A stretch of 64,000 nt of DNA, taken from NCBI GenBank assembly GCA_015680685.1, contig MNCI01002813.1:1198048-1262047 (forward strand), given 5' to 3'. The notes beneath the pieces are model-generated. The model was not told the origin of the DNA and searched no databases. It saw only the letters and a list, made by a program, of their open reading frames with translations. Positions 1 to 11,048 of this stretch are shown piece by piece. A program made the translations under genes and the position numbers. The stretch is from Gnetum montanum. Taxonomy: Eukaryota; Streptophyta; Gnetopsida; Gnetales; Gnetaceae. The stretch's first letter is position 1; each line of letters starts with the position of its first letter.

Positions 1-683
1 ACGCCTGCCTGATACAACGTATACGTATAGCAGATGTAATATATTGTACATTTGAAAATTTTATGCTTTTGCACTCGGTCAACTTGCCACATGTCGCCCA
101 ACTCGAGTCTAGCGTAACAACCGGTATAAAAACCCCTATTTTTCACTTGATCCAGGTCGGCTGGCAAAAATCTTGGAGCATACCAAATAACAATTACGCT
201 GAGCACCAGAGCTAAAAACCCTTTACACTGGACAACCTTGTACGCTGAGCATACAACCTCTATGCTGTGCCTATAGTGAACCAGCTCGCCGTCATCCTTG
301 CATCCACTGGGACTTTTCGTCTGCCTTGTACTCTCACTCTGTAATGCCATTGTTACATCCTCTTCCCAAGATCGTTTATAGTTTACATTAATATTTTGCA
401 TGTGTTCTGTTTACGTCATTTACGCTTACACTCTGTTCGCATTTCTTATACTTTTTATACTTTGTTTTACGCCCGCTACGCCATTTACGTATAACCTAGC
501 GAATAAGACTTCGGTGTACATTCGAGAAAATCCTTGTTTGATCTGCGTGCGAACCACCCAAGGTACTCTACCTTCGTGCATTCCAGCTCACTCTCAGGCG
601 AAGGTAGGGTCTTCTGTGCATGTCTAGTGATCCCACGGTCTTTGTTTCCTTCCAGCTGAAGACTGATGATTTCGGACGGTACA
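1..683 (+). repeat. 5' LTR of element A (3' part only)
   Basis: Matches the 3' LTR from 11573 to 12280, both ending GGTACA. The first 470 or so bases lie outside the window. A TATA box (TATAAAAA) is at 125-132. Compared with the 3' copy it lacks about 34 bases near 330 and has about 10 extra near 415. Short ORFs read through it are shadows. Confidence 0.9.
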
Positions 684-687
684 GAAA

Positions 688-705
688 TTGGCACTAGAAG
701 GAGGG
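688..705 (+). other. Primer binding site of A
   Basis: TTGGCACTAGAAGGAGGG begins four bases after the LTR end. It starts with the TGG that pairs with a tRNA 3' CCA. The same site, slightly decayed, follows the LTR of element F (41758). Type resembles that of Tat elements; which tRNA it fits cannot be settled here. Confidence 0.75.
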
Positions 706-1387
706 CCTGCCTAAAAACCTTATCTACAAAATTTCCAGCGTTTACATCATCGACAACATGTTGCTTCCTACTGAAAACCTCCCAGCGTCTACGTTGCCTG
801 GTTTGAAAACCTAGTCTGTAGATTGTCCAGCGTCTATGTTGTTCAGTGTGCACGCTGCTTTTGTTAAAACTCACCATCCTCAAGTCTCTCAGCGTTTATG
901 CTGTTGATCATACACTACACATTTTAAGCTGTAGATTTTCCTTACGCCATACATAAGACTGCTAAATTTTACGCTGCATATTTCACTTACGCTACATATT
1001 TTACTTATGCTGCATATTTTACGCTATGCTGTCGTCAATTTACGCTACGCTCTTTACTTTGTAGACTCTGTCTACACTGCAGACCAACTTTTTCCCTGTT
1101 GTTCTGTCTACGCCGCATTCTTTACACCATACATTTTGTTTACGTTGTCCAGTTTATACTGCATTCTACATGCTGTAACCCAGATTTACGCTCTACCCTG
1201 ACATTGTATACGTTGCCTAGCGTATATGCTGTACGCCTTATGCTATAGAGTTGTCTACGCTGACCCTATACGCTCCATCCTTATACGTTGTATACGTTGT
1301 CCTTATACGCTAGCAGTTTTACGCTTTACGTTGCACAATACACTAATTTCACATCTCTAGATTGTGTCATACCGTCAACAGGTCATC
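706..1387 (+). repeat. Leader of A, rich in TTTACGCT-like repeats
   Basis: Non-coding 5' leader between primer site and gag. It repeats TACGCT, TACGCTG and CAGCGT at irregular spacing, densest at 950-1330. The LTR (11240-11600) carries related GCGTATACGC and CAGCGTATA motifs, so leader and LTR share a sequence style unlike the AT-rich surroundings. No protein is supported here. Confidence 0.6.
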
Positions 1388-3781
1388 ATGAACCCCGTAA
1401 ACACCACTGCCACAACCACTCAAGGCGTTGACATTGTAGGTACCATGGCTGTCCAATAGCTCGTTGTTCAACAGCTGACAGCACAATCCACAGTAGGGCC
1501 TTGCCAATCTCTAAGGTTGCAAGGGAGGAATCCAACCTCCAACATTATAACCCAAGACCATTACAACTTCATATGTGTAAAGATGCAAGCTGGCCTGGTC
1601 ATAGATCAAGCCGAAATGGAGGTAAAGAGGCAACATGAACTCTTCTACAGGGGGGGACACGAATTCATCCCTTCCCTGTACGATATAATCCCTGTTCCAG
1701 AATAATACTCAGAGCTCATCACGCAACTCCTCCTGCAAAGGAGCCAGTCGTTGGATCAGTCTGCAGTAGATCCCCAACCGGAAGAGGAAGATGAGTTCGC
1801 GGCCCAATCAGAACACGAGGACTCCTATCACACCCTTAGCCCACAAAATCACATCAATCCCATGTTTCATTCAGGCACAGGGGAAACTATGCCCCTCCAA
1901 CACCTCAGGTTCACCCAGGCGCAAGTGCCCCCACCAGAAAGATCAGTGCTCATTCATGTTCCTCCTCCGAGCTACCCGCAAACCAACACATTCCCTCTCG
2001 CAATCATCCCCGCTGCAGCTGCCGGCCCATCCTCACAAGCACCACCCTCGCACGATAACATGGGAGCGACCTTCTCACCTCAAGTGATAGGGATGCCACA
2101 TGTAATACTGGAATCCACGTCCGCCCACTACATTCCTCACATCCAAACGTACGGAGCCCCCTCGACCACCGTAACCCAACAGGGAGTCCCTTCGCACAAC
2201 GTGGCTGGGCAATGGCTAGCGATGGGTGTGCCATCACACCAACTCTCCCACCACAACATGCCATCTCACACACTTCCACCAGTTAACGTTCCCTAAATAA
2301 GACTGCAACCACAGCAACAACAACCTCCCATATATAATGTGCCATCCCTAGTGCCACATGCTATACACGTCCCACAAGTACAACCGCCCACTACGCAGCT
2401 TTCAGCATTTCAACCCACCATTCAACAATCTAACCTGTACACAGCACCACACCCACAAGCCGTCACCTCACCTAGCGTCCAAGATTGGGCGGATGCTAAA
2501 AAATTAATGCAGGAACTAACTGACAAGGTTAAACACCTCAAAACGACTGCTGATGGAGAGTTGAAGGTAGTGGAGTTTTACCACAATGACCCCATCAACT
2601 CTTCCGTACCGCCCTTAACTCTACCCAAAGGTATATCTTTGCCAACACTGACCAAATATAACGAGGAGACAGACCCCAATGCTTACCTAATAACATTTAG
2701 ATTAGAGTGTGCGTTACTCCAAGCATGGCCCCATGCCATTCTCCGTGTGTTCCCCATGTCCCTCACAGGGAGAGCACTTGATTGGTATTAGGCCCTGTCG
2801 AGGAATTGCATCTTTTCATTGGAAGAGTTGTTACACTAGTTCATGACTTGGTTCAAGTATAACTTGAAACCTAAAGCGACATTGGACAACCTCATACAGG
2901 TTAAACAAGCACCTCTTGAACTTGTATAGAATTTTATTCAGAGGTGGAGTACTACTCTCAACAAGCTACACGAACCAATCCCCCAGACATACCTGCTTAC
3001 TATTCTAAAAAGAGCCATTAATGACTTTTTAAAATCCAAATTGTACTATCTTAATGCACGAAACCTTAACCAAGCTTTTGTATAAATCAAAAACATAGAA
3101 GAGGCGACTCAAAACAGCCACGACCTTGCATACTTAGCCTTTAAAAATCAACACACTAAAAAAGATAAAGAGAAGGCTAAAGCAATTATAGCAGTAATAA
3201 CAGGAGTGCAACAAGCAAACGTGGCACACCAAAGTAAACCGCCTACAACCCCTACTAACTACAATAAACCTATTCCCACAACCGCGCTGAAATCATCATC
3301 ATCACAAAACCCAACAACCCAATCACATCCGACTGATCGACCACAACCCTGCCTGGCTCCATATGTAGTAAGAATCCTAGGGCAACTCGAGGCTCCAAGA
3401 CCAGCTCCACCCCCACACCACACTCGAGAATGCTTAACGGATAGGCTTACCCATGAACGTGTGGAGAAGGAACGCCAACGATTAGCTGTGGGGCCACCCA
3501 AGCCCATTTCACTTAACTCCATACCCATGACGTCGCCTAACAACCAACCGAGCGCAGGCAATGAAGGTGAATCATCTGAAAAACATGAACCATCTAAAAT
3601 GAAGGCTTCGAGCAAAAATGACAAATCAACAAAACACGAAATAAAACTGTTGGGCCCAATGGACCCAGTCATCGTCGATAAAAACGTACCCAACAGTAGA
3701 GACTTCGCAATAGCTTTAACACAAGTCACGCAAGCACTTAAGCAAAAGAACACTTCACTAAGCTTGCTGATTTGGTTCTAA
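1388..3781 (+). pseudogene. gag: gag of element A, broken by stops
   Basis: One frame stays coherent from ATG 1388 to 3781, interrupted by seven stops: 1457, 1703, 2294, 2789, 2837, 2927 and 3083. The central part (about 2590-3170) has the retrotransposon Gag pattern: AYLITFR, then GRALDWY, then a tryptophan-containing helix region. The N-terminal third is rich in Pro, His and Gln (1751-2460); the C-terminal part (3206-3781) is Pro, Ser and Lys rich. I see no CCHC zinc knuckle. Each stop replaces what would fit as Gln. Gag coats the RNA in the virus-like particle. It overlaps the protease frame by some 40 bases; the frame change near 3740 may be an indel or a programmed shift. Confidence 0.8.
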
Positions 3782-4722
3782 CATCCCAAACACATCGAGA
3801 AGCTTTGGTACGTATGTTAACATCGATCCCAGTAAGCGAGGACTTGCCTCCAAATGAACCCTTCATTCATGCGGTAATGTACTCGCCTCATGAGATAACT
3901 CCTAAATCATTAAGCTTCCATAACGACAACATTAAGGTGGACAAGAAAACAGGGGAGATAACGATAGCCCCCATGTTCATAACGATACGTATAAACCAGT
4001 TCAAGATACATAGGGTCCACGTAGATGATGGAGCTGCCACAAATGTAGTACCATACCCCATCATTGAACAACTAGGGCTTACTGAGTTAATCAAACCAAT
4101 AGCAACTACATGTTTAAAATCATTCAAAGGGTCACGTGTGATGGTCAAAGGCACAATGACCTTAGACTTCATAACGAGGGATCAATTTCCCACATCCACC
4201 GATTTCCTAGTTATCGATGAAATGCCAGGATTCAACTTAATATTAGGAAGACCCTGGTTGGCCCAACTAAAAGCGGTTTCATCCCCTATACACCAAGAGA
4301 TTCACCTACCTTATAAAGGTGGTGAAATCATCATACATGGGGAAGCCGCTACACCTATTATCTCATCACACATGGACACGGACCAAGGCTCAAAGGTCGA
4401 GCTCAAGGAGCCTAAACGAAATGATAAAAATGCTCAACAACTGGTAAGAAGTAAGCCTTTAAACACGAAACAAGATCCACCTAAAATGGAAACACCTACA
4501 TCTAACATTGTACATACACCATCTCAATTAGAAACTCACACAGAACTCATGCCAACTATCGAAACATTTGAAAACACTAACACAAGAACCACTCCATCAG
4601 ACGTCCCTTGGACCGAATTACCATTTAACGTGATTAGCGAAGGGAACACTGAATACAAAATCATACCAGCTAATACATCGCCTGACATAAAAATAAAAAG
4701 AATAAAAAAACTATTAAAATAA
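3742..4722 (+). pseudogene. pro: Retropepsin-type protease region of element A
   Basis: Open for 327 codons in the frame of the downstream RT. Around 4015-4070 it reads RVHVDDGAATNVV, the active-site motif of a retroviral-type aspartic protease, followed by hydrophobic segments and FNLILGRPWL (4231-4260), the usual second hallmark. The catalytic Asp is present; the next residue is Asp where Ser or Thr is commoner. The last 150 codons are low-complexity. It ends in A-rich duplicated sequence (4690-4745), after which a non-pol cassette begins. The enzyme would cut Gag-Pol. The ORF itself is unbroken, but the surrounding polyprotein is not. Confidence 0.75.
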
Positions 4723-4739
4723 AAAGAATAAAAAACTAT

Positions 4740-5000
4740 TAAAATAATACCATCTCCATCGTCCGAAATGATGTTAAACTACAGTTAGTCCGAAAGGACG
4801 TTAAACTACCATGTTCGCAAAGACATAAAACTAGCCATGACCAGCAATGGTCAGTCAACTTAGAAATACGCCCGCGTCATCCAAACTGTTTCCTCTTTGT
4901 GCATCTAGCCCGAAATCTCCTTAAACTATGCAGGGGGCCCGAAATGACCTGAAACTATGCATTTGGCCAGAAATGGCCTTAAACTAGTTCATGCACTTAT
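4740..5000 (+). repeat. Left hairpin array of the cassette in A
   Basis: About seven diverged units of 25-40 bases, each ending TTAAACT or a variant. Several hold a small inverted repeat just before it: GTCCGAAAGGAC, TGACCAGCAATGGTCA, GGCCAGAAATGGCC. The same unit type recurs at 5840-6022 and 9655-10040. Confidence 0.7.
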
Positions 5001-5259
5001 ACTTTGTTTCCCTTTTTCGCTTAGCATTTATAATTACATCTACACAGTACGTTTAAAATAGAAAAATAGGCCAAAACATTTTACATTGCCACGCCATGTG
5101 CACAATTAAACTCAAAATCAACCAAAAAATTTCTTACATGTAATGATGTACAATTACAAGTGTCAACTGTTTTCATCAATCTCAAAATTTCCAAGTTACA
5201 ATTCTCATATAAATTTGAGTCAAAAAACAACAAAAACTAAACACTTTTTAATCAAAACA
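5001..5259. other. AT-rich spacer downstream of antisense ORF
   Basis: No gene or repeat recognised. It lies between the left hairpin array and the stop of the antisense ORF and could be its 3' untranslated region. Confidence 0.4.
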
Positions 5260-5802
5260 CTAAGCATTCGAGACTGGAGGATCGTCTCCTTTAGACCCAC
5301 CAGCATCAGGGGCCCCTGCTCCACTGGGGCCAGCCTCTTGGACATCATCACCACCTTCATCCTAAAAGTAAAAAAGGAAACAACCAATGTAAGAATAAGA
5401 GAACGTAAAAAATTTAAACATTATTCAGTAAAATAACTTCATAATGACAAAATGCTTACCATAGGATATCCACCTAAGTCGAATTCCAAGTGACAAATGA
5501 TTTTCTCTTCTGAAGCGTTGGCCCAATCAGTCCCATCAAGGCCTAAGTCGACATCTGCTAGAGTCTTTCCTTTGTCGACAGCCAACTAGGTAGGATGTTT
5601 CAGAGGAAATTCACCCACCGACACTTCCCCAGAAGCAGTTGTATCACCCTTGTAGGCGACTCCATTTCCACAGTTGTATTTTGGGTAAAAGTATCAAAAG
5701 CAAAACGCAGACCCAAACCTTCTACAAACATCTCTAGTTGGCGCTTTTCAATGGACACTTCTTTTAACGACTTCTTATAGTGATGTTTGTGATTCTTCAC
5801 AT
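5260..5802 (-). pseudogene. Antisense, intron-containing extra ORF inside element A
   Basis: On the minus strand an exon runs from about 5802 to 5460, then a 98-base AT-rich intron (GTAAGC at 5459, TTTTAG ending 5362), then a last exon 5361-5260 ending in TAG. The splice joins in phase: GGYPM to DEGGDDVQ. Exon 1 starts DVKNHKHHYKKSLKEV and contains one frameshift near 5660 and one TAG at 5588-5586. The tail is acidic and rich in Gly, Pro and Asp. TAG just before the first exon could be a further acceptor, so more exons may exist. I do not recognise the domain. Extra ORFs, often antisense, are known from Tat-lineage elements; placement between protease and RT is unusual. Confidence 0.55.
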
Positions 5803-5839
5803 CCTACCCCCCTATGAACCCCATTTCATGTGTTTACGC

Positions 5840-6022
5840 CGAATATTCCAACGTAAGCCGTTACAGCCTGGTACGACCTTAAACTGCCGTTACGGCCCGG
5901 TATGGCCTTAAACTATCGTTATGGCCTGGTAAGGCCTTAAACTGCCACCTGTGAATTATGTTATGGCCTGATAAGGTCTTAAACTGCCACTTAAGGCCTG
6001 GTAAGGCCTTAAACTACCACCC
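5840..6022 (+). repeat. Right hairpin array of the cassette in A
   Basis: Five units of about 30-40 bases, each with an inverted repeat such as AAGGCCTGGTAAGGCCTT followed by AAACTGCCA or AAACTACCA. Better conserved than the left array. Confidence 0.75.
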
Positions 6023-6030
6023 GTCCTGGT

Positions 6031-7860
6031 GTGACGATAATCCACGATTATGCATGTACACGTGATTTGAAATTACCAACGAACCTAGAACGATACCCAT
6101 TAGCTCATTCAGCTCTCTGTTTATTGGCAAGAGCAAGTTCGATGGATTTCCAGCATTCAACCGCACCATTAATCATTGACGGACCATATGGCAAAATTGC
6201 AAGAGACATTAACATAAACCTCATCAACTTAAGTTCACCACCGGACGACGTAGCCATAGCCTCAACACAGCAAACAACAGACGATTACAAAGGCATGACA
6301 AAACTCCTTGACATAGAAGTCGAAAATATCACTGAAGACCCGTTGGCTGAAACACACATCACCATGCCTGATGGGGAAATTAAAATATTAAAATTAAGCA
6401 CATTACTACAACCGCAATTGGCCAAAGACATCGAGAACGTGCTTAGGGAAAACATGAAAACATTCGCTTGGTCTTACACGGATATGCCTGGGCTAGATCC
6501 TCAAATTTTCCAGCACAATATTATTCTTGATCCGAAATTGAGACCAGTAAAATAAAAGGCACGAAAGATTAAACCCGAGGTGGCATTGGCAGTTCACAAT
6601 GAGATCACCAAGCTTTATCAAGCTGGTTTCATTTGGGCTGTTGATTACACCAAGTGGGTATCCAACATGGTCATTGTCCCGAAGAAGAACGGAAGCATTC
6701 GCTTATGCATTGACTTCTGGGACTTAAACGTAGCAACCATAAAAGATGACTTTCGCCTACCTAGCATCGATCAACTCGTTGACTCGACTGTTGGGCACAC
6801 CTTATTGTCTTTTATGGACGGCTTCTCGAGATACAATCAAATACGTATCAACCCAGAACATCAGCTTCGGACAACCTTCATGACACCATGAGGAACCTTT
6901 TGTTATACAATGATGTCCTTTGGCCTCAAGAATGTTGGGGCCACATATCAAAGAGTGATGACATTTATCTTTAGCAACTACATGTTACAATCGCTCAACG
7001 ACTATGTGGACGACATTGTGGTTAAGTCAAAAACATCAAAACAACATGTACAAGACCTTGATCTAGTACTAAAACGTTGTTTAAAATACGAATTGAGGCT
7101 TAACCCCAAGAAATGTGTCTTCGACATAAAAACAGGCAAAATGCTTGGATTTATAGCCTCAGAAGCAGGGATACAGGTGGATCCTGATAAGGTTAAGGCC
7201 ATAACAAACTTGAAACCACCAGGCAACCTTACCAAACTTCAAGGTCTACAAGGTAGATTGTAGTTTATCAGCTGCTTCATAGAAAAACTAACAGACAAAC
7301 TAAAACCTATGAACCACCTATTACGCAAAAACATCCATTTTTAATGAACTCCACAGTGTCAAGAAGCATTTGATAACATTAAAATAGCACTTGCCCGACT
7401 ACCCACGGTTTATCCACCTCAAAATGATAAACCATTTTACATCTACCTTGTCACTTCGGATTCATCAATCGCATCCATGATTTGCTAGAAATAAGATGAC
7501 GGAACCGAGGTCCCTGTATATTACTTGAGCCATGCATTAGTTGCCCATGAGAAAAGGTACAACGACATGGAGAGATCATGTTTAACTTTGGTCTTTTCTT
7601 TAAGAAAATGGCGACATTACCTTTTCCGCAACCAAGTTAACATAATTTGTAAGGATAATGTGCTAAGGGCCATAACAGGAAACATTTACGAAACAAGTCG
7701 AATAGCCCATTGAAAAGCCATGATAGCTAAGTTTGACCTGTACTATGTAGCACAATCATCCGTCAAGGGTCAAGCCATAGCAAGTCAGATGGCCACGTCA
7801 CCAACACACGATCAAGCGACAATAGAGCCAAAATTCTCGGATGAGAATATAAGTGCAATA
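6031..7860 (+). pseudogene. pol: Reverse transcriptase and first RNase H of element A
   Basis: Same frame as the protease, resuming after the cassette. A linker (6031-6550) is followed by RT: SNMVIVPKKNGSIRLCIDF, then FMDGFSRYNQI, MSFGLKNVGATYQRVM, and the catalytic YVDD at 7003-7014, intact. LNPKKCVF follows. RNase H spans about 7360-7720 (YYLSHALVAHEKRYN, then ERSCLTLVFSLRKWRHYL). Stops at 6553, 6889, 7261, 7342, 7345, about 7489, 7495 and 7711 break it; 6889 and 7711 stand where relatives have Trp, 6553 and 7261 where they have Gln. DFWDLN has Trp for the usual Arg, as from CGG to TGG. The enzyme copied element RNA into DNA and degraded the RNA strand. Confidence 0.9.
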
Positions 7861-8475
7861 GATATAGTGCCCAATGACTAAAATGCCATTCTAAACTTTG
7901 ATGGAGCATCCACCTCCCGAGGGGGAAGTGCAGCCGCTATCATCACCTACCCCTCCAGGGAGATTTGACCCTTTGCTTATCGTTTCAACTTTCACTGTAC
8001 CAACAACATAGCAGAGTACGAAGGTTTCCTTAGAGGTCTCGCGGCAGCACTAGCTTCAGACATCACACGATTGGTAGTCAGAGGGGACTCACAATTGGTC
8101 TTAAACTAGGTTACAGATGTTTATACATGTAAAGCCCAACATTTACAACCATACTGTGACTTAGCAAAACACCTAATGAGGTGATTTGAAAACACCGATG
8201 TGAAACACGTCTCTAGAAATGATAACACCATTGCAGACGCATTAGCCACATTAGCCTTAAACATATCGTCAGACACGTTCCACGCATTGCCAAGCTCTGT
8301 AATCAGTTGTGTTGAACCAATAACCAATACTCTTGACGCATTGCCAATTGCATCTATTAGTACAACACGCGCAGTAGAATGGTACAACGACATAAAAGAA
8401 TACCTTCTATGCGGAAAAACACCACAACATCTAACAAATGCACAAAAGGACGCAGTGCGGAAACGTTTTAAGTAG
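7861..8475 (+). pseudogene. Second, archaeal-type RNase H of element A (aRNH)
   Basis: Downstream of the first RNase H the same frame encodes a second one: NFDGAST (7897-7917), NIAEYEGFL, VRGDSQLV, and RNDNTIADALATLA. The four acidic residues expected for catalysis (Asp, Glu, Asp, Asp) are all present. This domain order marks the Tat lineage. Stops at 7879, 7966, 8107, 8182 and 8473 interrupt it; 8107 replaces Gln in VLNQV. A linker to integrase follows (8290-8475). Confidence 0.85.
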
Positions 8476-8489
8476 TATACCTTAGTAGG

Positions 8490-9617
8490 GGACACCTGTG
8501 TCGTCGATCCTACGAAGGCATATTGCTAACATGCGTTAGTAGTACCGATGCCCAAAGCATTATTGAACAAGTACATGAGGGACTATGCAGAGGACACATA
8601 GCACCAAAAGCCATGGCAACGAAAATAAGACATTTAGGCTACTATTGGCCACATATGGAATATGACTGTATCTCCAAGGTCAAAACATGTAACATTTTCC
8701 AAAAACATAGTAATCTAATCCATGTCCCACCAAATGAGTTGCACACGACGCAAATCACGTGGCCCTTACAAAAGTGGGGGTTGGACCTTGTCGGCCCAAT
8801 AACACCCTCATCCCCTACGGGGCATGGTTTTATTATAACCGTGACAGAATATTTCACGAAGTGGGTAGAAGCTGCTCCCCTTCGAAAGACCACATCTAAA
8901 CACGTGTGCAATTTCATTCTTGAAAATATTGTAACCCGCTTTGGCATTCCCATGACAAGCATCACTGACAACGGGCCAAAATTTAGCAGTGCTGAGACCA
9001 AAACCTTTTGTGACAGTCTAGGGATCAAACACTCATTTTCATCCCCTTACTATCCTCAGAGCAACGGGCAAGCAGAGGCAACAAACAAAATGATTATCAT
9101 AATACTTAAAAGGATGCTTATCCAAAGCAAGAGAAAGTGGCACAAACAATTGATATACGCATTGTGGGCATACCGTACTACGCATAAAACTTCAACGGGT
9201 AAGACACCATACAGTCTTGTTTATGGTTCAGAAGTTGTTTTACCTTTGGAATTATAGGTATCGCCTTTAAGGATCACACTTTCCAGACTCCTCGACGATG
9301 GGCAAAACAATGATCTACATATCATTGACCTCAACTCGGTGGAAGAGGAATGCATACGTGCGCTCAATTAGATCGAATGGTACCAAAAATAACAATGGCA
9401 GCGATATCGATATGATCTCAACAAGCTCCCTATCAAAGAAGGTGATCTTGTGCTTAAAGCTGTTCGGGAACACGCGGACAAATTCTCAGCCAACTAGGAA
9501 GGGCCTTACCTAGTCACTAAAGCATTTGACAATGGAGCATTCAAGCTAGCTAACATGGCGGGAAACGAGCTTGCCAATCCAACCAATCACTTATTCCTGA
9601 AACTGTTCTACATTTGA
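8490..9617 (+). pseudogene. Integrase of element A
   Basis: A frameshift near 8490 separates it from pol. The zinc-binding part reads VHEGLCRGH and then KTCNIFQKH: the second Cys of the CxxC pair is Phe. The DDE core is complete: Asp in GLDLVGP (8787), Asp in TDNGPKF (about 8970), Glu in NGQAEATNK (about 9075). The C-terminal part continues past TAG 9255, where the sister copy B has Gln in LELQVPS, through further stops to a final TGA at 9617. It holds EGDLVLK and the GPYLV element typical of Ty3/gypsy integrase tails. It joins cDNA to the genome. Confidence 0.9.
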
Positions 9618-9654
9618 GTACAAGCTCATGTACGTGCAAGTCCTAGAATCATGG

Positions 9655-10040
9655 CTATTAACTGATACCACAGCTCGTCCTGGAATCACGACTATAAACT
9701 GATACCACAATTCGTCCTAGAATCATGATGGTAAACTGATACCACACCATAGTCCTGGGTTATGACTTAAAACTGACACCACAACTGTCCAAGGATCATG
9801 ACGATAAACTGATACCACACAGTGTCCACAATGACGATAAACTAGCAACAGTCTGGCATGACAGTAAACTACCATCGTTGCATTCGCCAGAGTTCGCTAA
9901 GACTATAAACTCGTTCACCTCTTCATGGTCCGCTAAGGCTAGAAACTGGCAATGTGATGTCCTCCACGACACTAAATGGGCAATGTCCAACGGGTTATGA
10001 CATAAAACTAACCCATGATAGTCTGCTAAGACCATAAACT
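9655..10040 (+). repeat. 3' hairpin-type array of element A
   Basis: Around twelve diverged units of about 33-38 bases. The first five share GTCC, then GAATCATGAC, then TAAACTGATACCACA. It uses the same TAAACT tail as the two arrays in the pol cassette and follows the integrase stop directly. Confidence 0.75.
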
Positions 10041-11048
10041 GGCAAGTTCATCTCCAAGTCCACAATTTGCGGCCATTCATTCATCAGAATCGCTACATCG
10101 CTCACCATCAGACGATCTTACTAGCATTGCTTTCATCTACATACAGTGCCTGCAATCTCCCTCAACATCTTTGTTCCATCTGCAGCCGTGTAAGTCTAAG
10201 CTCGCTTATTCACTCATGGTTTTCTTGTCTCCTTGGAGTTATGTTTGCAGGATGACACCTAGAGGTTTCGCACAAGAATGTACTTTGTCATAAGCAGCAA
10301 GATAAGACAATGTTCACGGCACACATGGCAAGACTAAATCAAACCACTCACTAGTACACTCCCATTTCCCGGTACATTCACTATCTGTTCACCGACACAC
10401 TCTCCTCAGCCACACCTCCGATACATCAAATACATTCAAAACTTTAAACATGTTGTTGCACACTGTAACACTTTAAAGTAGTTGCAACACATAGCATAGC
10501 ACTTGAGCATGAGTACAAAATCAAAGCAAAGCTTCTTCCCAAAAAAAACGAGATCCTTGGCACTTCCCATATAAGCCCCAAGCAAGAAGGTAGTTGTCTT
10601 GAAACTAGGTACCCATGTCCAAAATAGTCAAGAAGCATCCAATTGCATGGCTTTGGCTCTCCGCCAACAGGTTCTCCCCTCAACACTAAAAAGGAGGCCC
10701 TATTCCTCCAAAGCATGTAACACATCCTCCTGTGGCTTTGGTTTTGCCAACAAGTCCTCTTGAACACTAACCAAGAGTCTTATTCCACCGAAGGACGCAC
10801 ATCACACGTTTGAATTCCGAGTCTACTAAATACTGGCTATTGACAAGGATCGACATGCCGCATATCCAAGCATCCCCTTTCCCCAGCACAATCCCTTAGG
10901 CAATCATCTGTCCCCACCATCTCTATCCTCCTACCAGCTACAAATCTCACTTTCTTGATCCCATGTACTACTGAACATGATGCGATGATGTCTAGTCAAG
11001 TGGCAATGGACAAAGTCTCTATCAAGTTGCTTGTGGTGTTTTGCACTT
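10041..11048 (+). other. 3' untranslated region of A with a splice-acceptor-like site
   Basis: No coherent protein. At 10210-10260 a pyrimidine-rich stretch ends in TTTGCAG followed by GATGACACC; element B has TTTGTAG then GATGAAGCC in the matching place (14160-14190), suggesting a conserved 3' splice site. The rest shows nothing recognisable. Confidence 0.45.

Noticed and set aside
688-705. tRNA genes suggested by primer-site-like sequences
   Set aside because: Only short matches to tRNA 3' ends are present, placed directly after LTRs; no cloverleaf was found.
485-883. 132-codon minus-strand ORF in the 5' LTR and leader of A, and a similar one at 12082-12471
   Set aside because: It lies antisense to LTR sequence; the 3' copy runs on antisense to the B integrase, so the shared part is only LTR and not a gene.
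2004-2279. Minus-strand ORF within gag of A, and others at 3259-3753, 7002-7235 and 8642-9028
   Set aside because: All are shadows of the plus-strand gag-pol frames, which carry recognisable motifs.
3735-3760. Programmed -1 frameshift between gag and protease of A
   Set aside because: The frame change is real, but the element is full of mutations and I see no clear slippery heptamer with a downstream pseudoknot; a simple indel is as likely.
9655-10040. CRISPR-like array from regularly spaced repeats
   Set aside because: Units are diverged and contiguous with no unique spacers, and the setting is a plant retrotransposon.
10444-10767. 107-codon minus-strand ORF in the 3' region of A
   Set aside because: No motif, no counterpart in B and no flanking splice or start signals that I trust.
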